From the NCBI RefSeq assembly GCF_010093815.1, contig NW_022985552.1, positions 1,889,827-1,953,826 of the forward strand: a stretch of 64,000 nt of DNA. The letters are read 5' to 3'. Below are positions 9,958-21,916 of this stretch, one piece after another (position 1 is the stretch's first letter; each line of letters starts with the position of its first letter). The position numbers and the translations under genes were made by a program. The DNA comes from Pseudovirgaria hyperparasitica. Its lineage: Eukaryota; Ascomycota; Dothideomycetes; Acrospermales; Acrospermaceae. The notes below the pieces were generated by a model that did not search any database, was not told the DNA's origin, and saw nothing but the letters and a program-made list of their open reading frames with translations.

Positions 9958-11615
9958 TAAAGTACTTCTATAGTTACTTATAAGTAGATAGTTATTCTAA
10001 CTTTCTTTAGTAAGGAGCTCTTCTCTCTTTTCTTCTATTATATCTAGAGTTACGAAATTAGTTAAGTTTTCTAAGTCTAATCTAGTAAAATAGAGAGTTA
10101 CTTTATCTATCTTAATTAATTATAAAGGTAATAAAATACCTTTCCCTTACTTATTTTATAAGAAATATAGTTTAACTTATAGAGTCGTATTTATAAAGTC
10201 TAATAAGTATTTAGAGTATATTTATTAGGGTTATTTAGTAAGTAAGTATAGAATTAAGACTTTAAGCGAGTTATCTTATAAGTCTTCTTTCTTTTTATTA
10301 GGGCTAGTAAATAATATTTCTAGATAAGAAGGTTTATTCTAAGAAGACTTATCTTAAGCTAGAGAAAGAATATATAACTACTATCTAGCGAAAAGCTTAG
10401 TAGAACGCTTAGACTATCTTTATATATCTAGAGTATTTAGAGAAATAATAGAAGCTATTAGAGTATTATTAAAATAATATACTTTATTAGAATCTATTAG
10501 TAATAGATCTTAAGAAAGAGAAGAAGTAACTTAAATAATAATAGAGAGTTATTACTAAGAAGGTTCCGAATTCTCCCTTAGATTTTAATAATTCTTAGCT
10601 TAGTATAGAAGACTAGGCGAATCTAGATTTATTTAATAGAACTTCTATAATAGTTACTAGTAGTTCGTTAAATATTCTCTAGATTTCTAAGTATTTAATT
10701 TATATCTATAGTCTTTCTACTTAATTAGGTATTCTAGTATTTTATTACTAATTCTAGATTCTAGAATCTTTTTAACTTTAAATTCTTTATCTATAGCTTT
10801 AATATTAGTTTTAACTTTTATATTATATAGTACTAGCTCTAGTAACGAGATATAAAATACTAGGTATATTCTTATATTCTAAGGTAAAGATAGTTTATAA
10901 TTAACTTCTAAAATTTTTTATTTTATTTAGAAAGGTCTAATCTTCTTAAAGTCTAGTTTACTATTTAGTTATTATATCTTAATATTTTTTTTATACGAGG
11001 AATACTAGGTCTCCCCCCTTTAGAGATAGTCTCTTTATTCTTTTCTAATTTATATATCTTACTATTCTTTTATTTATAAAAGAAAGTTTAGTTTATAGCT
11101 CTAAGTATAGCTTATATAGTTATTCTACCTTAATCCTTACTTTTAGTACGGATTATTCTAGTTTATAATTATAGCTAGCTATAGGGTTAAATCTATAGCT
11201 TACGTAGAACGGTAAAGTTTTAGTTATTAAGGTTATTATACTATTATAGATAAATTAAGCTAGTAGTAGTAGTTCTATCTAATTATCTTATTATTTATTA
11301 ATATAGTATTATAGATATTATTCTAATATTCTATTTAGAATCTCCGTTTATCTATCCGTCTATAGATAATAGACTATTAATAGTTAGTAACTTATTCTAA
11401 GCTATTATACTAGGCTTTTCTAAAAGTTTAATATAAAGAGCTTATCTCTATTAGATATAATACTATTAGATAATCTATAGTTTACTATAACTACTTATAG
11501 AAATATATAGGCTATTTCTTCTATATCTATATTCTTCTAATATAGTATAAAGTAGACATACTTTGTAAGTTTATTAACTACTACTAGTATAGTATTATAC
11601 TATACTCGCGAAACT
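9958..11615 (-). mobile_element. Ty3/gypsy pol fragment with integrase core (fossil)
   Basis: Broken by many RIP changes. On the minus strand the residue pattern at about 11,600-11,090 is that of a gypsy integrase catalytic core. It is cut at 11,616 by the LTR of element E1. The stretch 10,234-10,548 recurs at 63,330-63,644. The rest of the parent element is not found in the window. Confidence 0.6.
10234..10548 (+). repeat. Dispersed repeat R1, copy 1
   Basis: These 315 bp match 63,330-63,644 over exactly the same length in the same orientation, with RIP-type differences. The plus-strand pattern is rich in Leu, Glu and Gln and suggests a coiled coil, but I cannot name a family. Confidence 0.7.
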
Positions 11616-11843
11616 TATAAGAATAGAGTTATTAGATAGTAGTATAGTTAGATAGAATAATAGAGTATATTCTATTATAGAATAAATTACTACTAAACCC
11701 TTTTAGTAGGAATCTAAGAGTATATATATAAAGAGACGCCGATCTATCTAGTATATAACTATTTACTACCCTTTACGCTACCTTCTAACTATATTAGCTA
11801 AGATATATATAGATTAGGTTATACCTAAGACTAAGTTCTAATA
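11616..11843 (-). repeat. LTR of element E1 (228 bp)
   Basis: Matches the two E2 LTRs at 54,993-55,220 and 61,921-62,148, all 228 bp with TG...CA-type ends blurred by RIP. The pol orientation of the family is minus, so this is the 3' LTR of E1. Confidence 0.85.
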
Positions 11844-12452
11844 ATTATCCCCTTTCTTTAGAAAGCTACCCTTAGTAACCTAGATTATTATCTATCTCTA
11901 TATTTCTATTCTAAGTTCTATAAGACCTTAGTTATTCTTTATACTTTATCTTAGATATATATAGATACTTACTAATCTAAGATTTATATAAGTATTTTTC
12001 TAATAAACTAGATTTTATCTATCCTAAATTCTTATATAGATAGAATTATCTAATTAGGCCTAGTGTATCACGTAATATAATTAGATAAGCCTAGGTACTA
12101 TCTATATTAAAATCTTTTCTTAGAAATATTCCTTTCTTTAAAAAACTTCTTAACTCTTTATAGAGTTTTTTAGATTATTAGATATATTACCTAATTCTTA
12201 TAGATATAGATTTATATAGATTTACTATAATTTAGTATAATTTATATAATTTACTAATTTTTATACTATATTTAGCTAGTAATAATAATAATCTATAATA
12301 ATCTATATAAATTAGTAATAATTATAATATAGTTTTCTAAAATCTTAATACTTAGAAGTAATTAATACTAAAATAGATACCCTTAAATAATTCTTATCTA
12401 GTATATATTACTAATATATTAAAAGCTATTAATCTACTCTAACCTAGGCCGG
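11844..12452 (-). mobile_element. E1 internal region, first piece
   Basis: Aligns with 55,221-55,835 of E2. It is interrupted at 12,453 by element C1 and resumes at 20,463. It holds the region between integrase and 3' LTR, very AT-rich, with no recognised gene. Confidence 0.8.
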
Positions 12453-12692
12453 TATAAGGATTATAGACGTAGGATAGTAGTCTAATAGGTCATAGAAGGA
12501 TTCGGGAATATATTTAAAAGGGTAGTCTACTCTCCTAACGAGGTTGATTCCTAAAGAGTAGGAATTAAGTATATGCGGCCTACTTATATAGTAGTCTCGC
12601 TTATTCTAGCTAACTTACCCTAGGTCTACCTATTACGGACCGTACTAGACTATAGTATTCTAGTTAAGTCCATCCTAGTATTAGCCCTAATA
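12453..12692 (-). repeat. C1 3' LTR
   Basis: These 240 bp match 20,223-20,462 and both C2 LTRs. The outer border is fixed by the GCCGG target duplication. Confidence 0.9.
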
Positions 12693-12715
12693 ATATCCTT
12701 CTTCTTTTTATACTT

Positions 12716-15060
12716 CGCCCCGAAGTACTTAGCTATATATAAATCCGTAATTCTATAAGCATTATATTTATACGCGCATCTAATTAAATCTATATAACGT
12801 TATTAATAGTCTTTATATCGGTAAACTTAAGCTCTAGTTTACTTTTATTTATGCACGCGCTTATCCCTTACTTTATAGCTACTACCTTAGAGATAGCTCC
12901 GCGGGTTATATAACTACTATATTAACTAAGCTTATATTTAGTTCTCTTATTCTAAATTTTCTTCTCTAGTATATCCACCTTACTCTTAAGGTAAGTCGTT
13001 AATTCGTATACTATCTCCTTTAGTTTAGATCCGTTCGGGTCTAGAGTAGTCTATTTTTATTAGAGCTAGTCCTATATAATCCATTCGCGTTATTATAGTT
13101 ACTAATTTAGCTTCTTTAATCGCCTTTAAGGCTAAATAAGTATTCTTCTCTTAGATCTCTAGCTAACGTGTGTATATAGATATCTAATACTAGTCCTATT
13201 TCTAAGTCTACCTCCTCCTCTCGCAAGACTTACTCTAAAGGGATTATCTCTACCCCGGCTATACTAGCTAAAAAATCCACTTATCGTAGTAGTATAAAGG
13301 CGCGCTCTAAGTTAGAGAAGAAGATAGCTAAGGCTACTACTACTATTATTACTAACGTGGCCACTAGTTACTCTAATCTAGGTAATTCTAGTACTAGTAT
13401 TACGGAAGAGATAGCTATAAAGCCTACCTATACCTACTCGCGCCGTCTATCTACTCTACCTCCTTTAGAGGATGAAGAAGATCTTATTATAGACGATAAT
13501 CGAGAGTTTACGCCTTCGCCACCTCGCTCTAAACGCCGTTTCTCTTTTTGGTCTAATATAGACTAACTTAGTCGCTCTAGGTCCTTTTAGGACCTTAATA
13601 TTCGCTCTAAACCTAGCCCTAGTAATAATAAGGCCTAGGTCGCTAAAGATACTAAACGTAGTCGTGGTTTACGCCATAGGAAAACGGCGAACTACGGTTT
13701 AATATGCTTTAAGTATATTAAGGCTTACGCTACCGGCTCTAAATATCTCTTCCGCTCTAACTCTAGTATTAGCTACTACTCTACTAACCGCGACGGGCCT
13801 ATACACCTAATCTTTAAGCTCCCTACCCGCTGCTACCGCTATACTATAACTAGTAAGACTTATCTATAGGTAAGTATAATAGGCTATCTTAATCTAGTAT
13901 AATCTAAAGTGGTCCGCGCTAATACATTCTTAGATTCCTATGCATATATAAGATATATATAACGACCTTCGCGTCCGCGAGACCCTCAGGGGTCCTTATA
14001 GCCATCTATCTACTATATAGAGAGAGTTTAGGGAGCGCTATAAGCTCTTTCTAGAGGTTATTAAAGTGTAAGTTATAAGTATATTAATTATTTTTAATAC
14101 CTATTAATTTTTCTAGCCGCCGCGAGATCCCTAGCGCCTAGGCTACCTATTCTAGAGAGTCTATCCTAGCTATAGAGGCCGTAGAGAGGATTTACTCTAT
14201 CCCTCTCTATCCGTCTCGCGCTACTAACGGATCTTATAAGAGGTCTACTATTTCTCCCTCTAAGTCGCCTTATAAGAGAGTATATATTCTATTCTAGATT
14301 ATTCTAGACCGTGTTAGCTAACTTTGGGTCTAGTCGCTCCGCTCTAGCGCTTAGTCGTCGTCTTACTAGACTCTAACTAAGCGCGTGGTTACTCTAGAGG
14401 ATAAGGTCTCTAATCTCTATCGCTCTATTACTTAGTTAGTTCGTTCGCTACGCTCTAAGAGTAATAATAAGATAGAGGAGTAGCTCTATAGCTCTGTTTG
14501 CTAGGGTTTCTATATAGTGTATATTAGCTCTATCTACCTAGTTTCTATCCGTTTTAGTCCTTTTTAGACCGTTTAGATACCTATCTACTAGTTTTCTAGT
14601 AATTTAATTCTTAACTTAATAATATTATATACGTTCTTATTTATTCTATAACTATTAAATTTTAGGTTCTAATTTCCTTTAAGTTACTTAAGTATAGGTA
14701 TCGTATATAAATTAGTTTATCTCTCTAAATTATATTAGAGTATCTAAACTAGTGGCCTAGTGGTTATCGATTCGGGTACTCTAACCTTTTATATTATATA
14801 TTACGAGTTTAATTCCGTAGTAGGGTACCTTTTTAGTTTCTTAGTCCTATATTCTTCTCGTGTATAATAGTCTATATTAGTCTATTCTAGACTTCTCTAT
14901 ATTATTCTATTATAATGTATCGCGTCGCGTGCCTATAATAGTTATTTACGTTTTCTTCGCGTTTAGTAACCGTGCATCGCTTGAATTATAGGGCTGCCTT
15001 ATAGAGTTTTCCTAGTATGCGTTTGGGATTCGTGATTCGACACTTCGTTCTCTATGGTAT
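12716..15060 (+). mobile_element. Accessory segment of C1 with plus-strand coding bias
   Basis: It lies between integrase and the 3' LTR, bounded on both sides by the same 18-bp pyrimidine tract (ATCCTTCTTCTTTTTATA, ending at about 12,714 and 15,077). Coding-like bias runs on the plus strand, opposite to pol. The longest surviving open frame, 13,357-13,566 (69 residues, beginning MATSYSNLGN), is rich in Ser, Thr and Arg. A homologous segment lies in C2 at 33,936-36,300. I recognise no protein family. It is a fossil part of the element. Confidence 0.55.
14749..14834 (+). ncRNA. tRNA-like Pol III unit inside C1
   Basis: An A-box match TGGCCTAGTGG lies at 14,753-14,763 and a B-box-like block AGTTTAATTCC at 14,806-14,816, 53 bp apart. 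A run of five T at 14,830-14,834 follows as a Pol III stop. A T-stem is nearly intact, but no acceptor stem forms, so this is not a working tRNA gene. The same unit, with a better B box (GTTCAATTCC), is present in C2, so it was in the family before the two copies spread. Confidence 0.5.
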
Positions 15061-18000
15061 CCTTCTTCTTTTTATAACGACCGCGACGTCGCTATACTTA
15101 TATTAATAATACGCTATTCTATATCTTTTGCTTATACGTAGCCATTATAGAACTTAAGATATATACCGCTAGTTTCTAGGTGTTCTCGTCCTTAGTATAG
15201 TCCTTCTAATAGATTCTATATTTCTAAATACCGTCTTTATCGATCCTATGTTTAATAATATGGTCTACTTCGAACACGTCTAGTCTATCTTAGAGTATAA
15301 TAGAGTGTAACTATACGTTCGTGCGGCCATACATGTTAGGTCGAAATCTTTCGAGTAGTAAGACGTGGAACACGTTATAGATTCTTATATCGCTTTCTAA
15401 GTCGAGCTCGTAGGCTCTTATACCGATATAACGTTTAATTCGAAAGGGACTAGCTATTTTATAATCGAGCTTCTTATTTACTCGTAACGTTCATATATTA
15501 TAAACATTAAGAAGGACCTCGTCGCTCTCCTCGTACGTCTAATCCTTAGCTAACCTATTATAGTACTTTGTATACGAGTCGTTTACTTATTAGATTATAG
15601 CGCGATAGTTACGTACGGTTTTAAAGATTTTAATTACTAATTTCTAAGCGTGGACGTTCACGTCTATTATTCGATTAAATTAGACCGTCTAAGGCTTAAA
15701 ACCTATCCTTAGACTACGTCCGAGGTTCGCCTAGAAAGGTATAATATCTATTATACTATAACGACTATTATTATATATAAACTCTACTATACTTAGTAGG
15801 GAGGCCTAGTTATCCTACTCGAAATTATAGAATGCGCGTAGGTAGGCCTCGAGCGTCTAGTTCTATTACTCTATCTAGCTATCCGTCTAAGAATAAAATA
15901 CTATAGATATATTTCTATTTATACTTACTATTTTATAGAATAACGTCTAGAATTTAGACGTGAAGGTACTTCCTCGGTCCGTAACGATCCTTTTTAGTAT
16001 ACCATGGACCTTAATAATCTCGTTCTAGAACACCTACGCTAGTTCTTTAGATATAATCGTCTTCTATACCGGGATATATCTAGATATCTTTATAAGTCTA
16101 TCCACGATAATAAGAATAGAATTATAACTTATTCTAAGTATCTCGCTTAGAGATAAGTTAACTATAAAATCTATAGTAACGTCTTTCTATATAAAGAGAG
16201 GGACTAAAAGAGGCTATAAATTCCTATATGGCTTATACCTAGGGGCCTTCGTTCTTTAATAAATCGGATAAGTAGCTATCTATTCTTCGACGTACTTAGA
16301 TATATCTTTCTAAAAATAGTACTAATGAATTAAGCTTAGGGTACGTATATACCTAAAGTATTCTACTAGGTTAGTATTATAGTATTAGCTAACTACGTTA
16401 AATCGCGCGTTACCCGTTAGTATATAGTACTTTCTATTATAGTAAAGTAAGCCGTCCACGAAGGCCTACTTATAGTCTACTTTAGTCTATAATAACCTAT
16501 CTTACTATATTTTACGTAACTTTAAAACTATCGGGTCTATCTTCTATAGATCTATAATTAACTAGGCGAGGTTAATTAGATATTCACGCTAGGTATTATC
16601 GCCCTTCCCGATAGCGCTAATAAACGGTCTACTAGGGACTTCGGTACCGCGTCTTTAGTTACCGGCTTCGGTCTTAGAGATTCGATTACCGGTATTAACG
16701 TTAGCATCTCGCTAATCGCCTAATAACTTAAAATCTAACCTCGTCCTTAAGAGTTAGGCCTATAGCTACTCTAGGACCCTATAGCTACTATAATCCTAGG
16801 CGCCTTCTTTATAGTTAGGTCTTCTTAATATTCTATTAGCTAGATTTATACTTCTAGGTTAATAATAGATTATAAAGTAAAAGTTTATAAGCTACTTAGT
16901 CTATTAGACCTATCGACGGTTTAAAACCGTTATGCTTATAAACCCCTTTAAGTTATAGTAATTAGTTAGTAACTTAACGTTATATATAGTACCTTTAAGA
17001 TAATGTCGCTACTATTTAAACGACTCTACTATTACTAGTAGCTCTTGGTTATAGATAGTATATCTAGTCTTAATATCGACTATTTTACGTGAGAAGAACG
17101 TAACTAGATACTATTAGACCTTTTTAGACTTAGTTAGTCTAGGCTAGAAGAGAATACCTAAGATTATAAATCCTAACGCGTTAGTTTTAACGCGGATAGA
17201 TTTAGTTAGATCGAAGTGCACTAGTAATAGAGTAGTTATAAATGCCTCTTTAATTTTCTCGAAGGATATTCTTTCGACCTTAGTTAATTTAATAGGTTAT
17301 AATTTAATATTATACTATTTCTATCCACTACGGACCGTAATAGACGAGTTAGTAGTAGTAGTACACGTATTAAGTAGTGCGGCTAAACGGGAGAAGTACT
17401 TAACGAATTTTCGGTAGTAATTAGCGAATCTAATAAAGATACGTATATCTTAAACCGATTTTAGTTTAGGCCAGTCTATGATAGTAGCGACTCTATCCCT
17501 TTCTATAGTTATACCTTAATTAGTAATAACGAAGCTAAGGAAGTTAATATGGTCCTAGTGGAACTCGCATTTAGATAGCTTAATATATAGCTTATATTTT
17601 TCTAGCCTATCTAGAACTACGCGTACGTGCTAGATATATTCTTCTTCGTTATTAGAGAAGATAAGGATGTTATTAAGGTATATAATGCACGTCATATCGA
17701 GTAGGCCTACTAGCGCGTTATTAATGTACGCTTAGAAGGTTCCTAGCGTATTAGTTAGTCTAAAAGGAACTACTATATACTCGAAGTGTCTATAACGGGT
17801 CCTAAACACCGTTTTCTACTTATCGCCCTTCTTAATATATAGGCGGTAGTAGGCGTCGCGTAGATCGAGCTTAGTAAAGATCTTTATATACCCTAGTCTA
17901 TTAATAGACTCGGAGATAAGAGGTAGTAGATAATGATTCTTTCGCGTGATATTATTTAGGCTATAGTAGTCGATATATAGACGGAGACTCCTATTCTTCT

Positions 18001-20222
18001 TCTTTATAAAGAGGATTAGAGCTCCGGCTAGAGATATACTAGGCCTAATCTATCCTCGTGTAAGGTTCTTTTCGATATATTCTTAGAGGACCTATAGCTC
18101 GGGTTCTAATAGAGGGTAGATAGGTCCGTATAGGGGTTATTAACCGTCTTTAAGGTTAATAGTAAGGTTAGTAGATTAGTATTAAGGTAATTCGGACGAG
18201 TCAATCGCTAACACGATATGTTAGTACATTTTATACTAATATAGTAGGTTTTTATCTACTTTAATACTAAGCTCTCTATTTTAAGTAAGTAAGAGGACGT
18301 AGATAGCGGAGATTACCTTTTCGTAGTTCTTCTAGAATTATTCGTCGTCGACTAGCTATACTAGGTTCTATTATAGTAGATATATACGCTAGCCAGCTGT
18401 TTTCTAGATGAAGTCTAGTTTCGGGTTATATTTTTCGAGCTATAGTATACTAAGGATCATATTAAAGGGACTATCTACTACGATAAAGGTTAAGTAGTAG
18501 GGTTTCTACTTCCCCCCGCTATCCTAGATACTATATTTAATAGTATAGGTACCCTATAATTTAATAGGACTATCGATGCTATAGAAGGTAGTATCTATTA
18601 GTACTTAAATGTTAACGTTAAGTTCTTATACTCGTTAAGTCGATATAATGTTAGTAGCTAAACTACTATCGAGTATTACGGTCTAATGTTATCTACGAGG
18701 GACCTTAATAGGTCTAGCCTATAGTTCGATATACTATTTAGCGGATTACCCCTCTATTATAGTCGCGCCTATAAGTCGCGAGGGTTTCTTATAGGCTATT
18801 AGTTTTTTATGTTCTATGCTAGATAGTTAGGCGCGATATATTCTAGCTACTAGCACTTATAGTATATAACTAGTTAGTTAGTTATATTAGCACTCGGTGG
18901 CTTCCCTAAATAGTACTTAGATACTATATAGCCTATTCTACTATAGGTATAGTAAGTGACTTTAGGTTATTTATACGAGTTAGTCCTCGCATCTTAATAT
19001 ATTAATTAGTAGGGAGATCCACGATACGATCCGCGTGGTTTTGAATTTAAGGCGTGGTAGTAGCCTTATAACGTCCCGCGAGATCTATTACTAAATCGGT
19101 TTTAGTTAGATAATTTTATATTAGATTAGATTATTAGGGATAGTCGTACACTAGCGCGGCGTTAATTATTTATTATATACTAGTATCGCTCCGCGAGGTT
19201 TATAAGAGCTTAGAGGTCTATAGGGATTATTATTATAAGGTCGAGACGGTTCTTTATATTTAGGGTAAGGGACCGTTTAAAGTCGTCGTACTATCGAATT
19301 ATACAATCTTCTTCGGCTTCTCTCTAGAGAGGCCGAAGGTATTTAAGGAGGTATAATGGTAACTAATTATCTCGTTATCGAGTCTCGAAGATATGGCCCT
19401 AGGCCTAGTTACGTCGTTTAGCTCTATCGCTAAAATATTAGAGGAGAAATTCGGTGAACGTGTCCTAGTTATAGATATCCTTAGAATATTTAATTCGGTA
19501 TACTATCTAACGTTCTAAAGGCGTTAGGTCGAGGTAGTTCTAGGCGAATCTAATTTTATCGCTATCGTTCGTAAATAGATAGAAGAATCGGCTATATTAG
19601 TAAGCCTATATATGGAAACTCTTTCTACTTTTACTATCGAAGTAAGGTGGTTTCTTAGGTCGGGGTAATTAGGATAGTAGTAGACTAGGATAGATTATTT
19701 TAGTTGGTATAGGTCCATATAAATATAGATTAGTCGTTACTAGAACTAAAGTATATAATATAGCTTTAAGTCTCGTAGTACGTTCTCGAGCTTCGTTAAG
19801 TTCGCGTAGTTATTACTCGAGTTAAATCTATTGTTACCTCTCTTCGTATAGTCTAGTATATATATCGTTATAAGGTGTAGTTAATATTAGGCGATTCTAA
19901 CGGATTAACTCGTTAACGTTAATAAGGTCTAGCCTTATATTAAGGTTAGGTCTAGTATAGTTCGAACTAGACCGAGATAGAGTATAATAGACTCTATCCT
20001 CGTATTCTATAATATCTTCTATAGTTATACGGAATGTTATGCGAGTTATTAGTACGATAGCCTATAAGGTATAGTTATTAGTAGGGGTAGTTATAGATAG
20101 ACTATTCTCCTCGTTTAGGTTAGGAGAAGGTCTACTATAAGAGGTGGTGCCACGAGTGTTATAACGAGTGGTTAGAGCCATTTCTATAAACTACCGTCGT
20201 GCTATATAAAGAGGAATTAAAA

Positions 20223-20462
20223 TATAAGGATTATAGACATAGGATAGTAGTCTAATAGGTCATAGGAGGATTCGGGAATATATTTAAAAGGGTAGTCTAC
20301 TCTTCTAACGAGGTTAATTTCTAAAGAGTAGAAATTAAGTGTATACGGTCTACTTATATAGTAGTCTCGCTTATTCTAGCTAACTTACCCTAGATCCACC
20401 TGTCACGGACCGTACTAGACCATAGTATTCTAGTTAAGTCTATCCTAGTGTTAGCCCTAACA
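20223..20462 (-). repeat. C1 5' LTR
   Basis: These 240 bp pair with 12,453-12,692; the right border is at the GCCGG target duplication. Confidence 0.9.
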
Positions 20463-21060
20463 GCCGGGCTCTAATAATCTAGCTATATATTACTATAGTT
20501 ATCGCTTTCTATTATATACCGCTTATAGTAGTACTAAATCTATAATATATAGTACTTATATAACTAAGAAGTATTATTATTTATAGATATTTAAATAGGT
20601 TTAAAGAGCTTTACGTAGATTTACTTATATTAGTATAGATTATTATTAGATCTCTAGTAACCTCTACTAATAAGAAGTATAGTACTACTAATTATAACGC
20701 CTTAGAGAAGGCTTTCTATAATTTATATATCTATAGTAAGGAGTACGTCTAGAAGTATAATTCTAATATAATCTATAAAAATTTATTAGAATATACTATA
20801 GCTATTATTACTATAATTACTAGATAATATTATTTTTCTTAAATTATTATAGATTCTTACTAATATATATTAATTTCTATAATAGTACTAAGATCTCTAC
20901 TACTTTAGACTTCTTTCTCTATACTAGAGATATTAAAATTCCTAGAAATAGTTCTAGAGAAAAGGCTAAGGTTCCTTTCTTACGTATACTAAAGAGCTAT
21001 AAATTTAGAGAAGATAGCTCTAATCTAGAAGTTTCTATACTAAAGATATATAGTTCTATA
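20463..21060 (-). mobile_element. E1 internal region, second piece
   Basis: Aligns with E2 from about 55,836 to 56,419. Alignment stops sharply at 21,060, after TATAGTTCTATA, where element F begins. No gene is recognised here. Confidence 0.8.
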
Positions 21061-21366
21061 TGTAATGGATATGACTAAGGTATTACTATAATAGTAATTA
21101 AGATATATTATAATTTAACTTAGAGAGAGTAGAGATAAGCCCGTATAGTTATAGCTTTAAGTATAGTCTTAAGTAAGGTCACGTAATACCTCTATACTAG
21201 TCTCTATCTATCCCGGCTCTATTATATAATACTAGAGATAAGGTAAAGCCGAAGTCCATAATATACTCTTATTCTCTAGAATTATTCTAGGGACCGGCTT
21301 AGTATTTTATATAATAATAACCGGGCTCGGTTAGGTCTTAGGTTTATAGTCTTTATATTATACTAT
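21061..21366 (+). mobile_element. Element F, first piece (probable 5' LTR start)
   Basis: The stretch begins with TGTAATGGATATGAC exactly where the E1 match ends, as an LTR would. It is interrupted at 21,367 by element A and resumes at 32,786. Fossil; no coding part in this piece. Confidence 0.5.
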
Positions 21367-21737
21367 TGTAATAAGCCATTGCTACGTATATCCCTTTTAT
21401 AAATGGCTATATTCTTAGTATAGTAGTCGCGACGAACTTACAAGTATCTCTCCTAGGTATTATAAGTTCTCTTTAAACGTACGACTTCTTATTAGTTCTC
21501 TTTTACGATAGGACGGGTCTATATAATACTCTTAATTAATTTATTAATAGCTAAGTCTAATAATTAATACCCATAGAGGCCTATAAACGTAAGGAAAGGT
21601 TGAATTATTAAATATTAGTAATGGGGGAAGCGCGCTAAGCAGAATGACCAAGGAAAACGCCCTCCTTAAATATATAATAAGCTATATAATTAAGCTAGGG
21701 ATATATATATATAGGGCTATAGGAACGGCCTTCTATA
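21367..21737 (-). repeat. Element A 3' LTR
   Basis: These 371 bp match 32,415-32,785 directly and 37,895-38,265 and 48,937-49,307 in inverse orientation. The outer end is defined by the CTAT duplication. Confidence 0.9.
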
Positions 21738-21883
21738 TATACCTCCCCGGCCTATAGAACTACTACCCTTAGTAGTATAGTAACCGTATAAGAAACCGTG
21801 TAAAGAACGCCTAAAAGAAAGACCTTAATATAAATAAAATGCGCCCCTAGTAAACCTTTCGGCGCGGGTAAACCTTAGCCCGG

Positions 21884-21916
21884 ATTATTAGTTAAGGGCA
21901 GCCCTTAACTAATAAT
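21884..21916. repeat. Palindrome P1, element A, near 3' LTR
   Basis: Arms ATTATTAGTTAAGGG and CCCTTAACTAATAAT, 15 bp each, perfect, with loop CAG. It lies about 150 bp inside the 3' LTR and corresponds to 48,757-48,789 in element B. Confidence 0.95.

Larger units (their letters stand above)
12453..20462 (-). mobile_element. Ty3/gypsy retrotransposon C1 (fossil, 8,010 bp)
   Basis: Structurally complete: two 240-bp LTRs, a 5-bp target duplication (GCCGG at 12,448-12,452 and 20,463-20,467) and an empty site in E2 near 55,830. Not functional, broken by very many RIP changes. Parts on the minus strand: gag at about 20,150-18,890 with a zinc-knuckle pattern near 18,930; protease region; reverse transcriptase near 18,080-17,600; RNase H near 17,350-16,900; integrase near 16,350-15,600. 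A purine tract beside the left LTR (complement of 12,697-12,714) fits a polypurine tract, confirming minus orientation. An extra 2.35-kb accessory segment lies between integrase and the 3' LTR. Confidence 0.9.

Noticed and set aside
13357-13566. 69-residue open frame as a stand-alone gene
   Set aside because: It starts at a GTG, has no ATG, and is a surviving part of the accessory segment of C1, so I annotate it only as part of that fossil.
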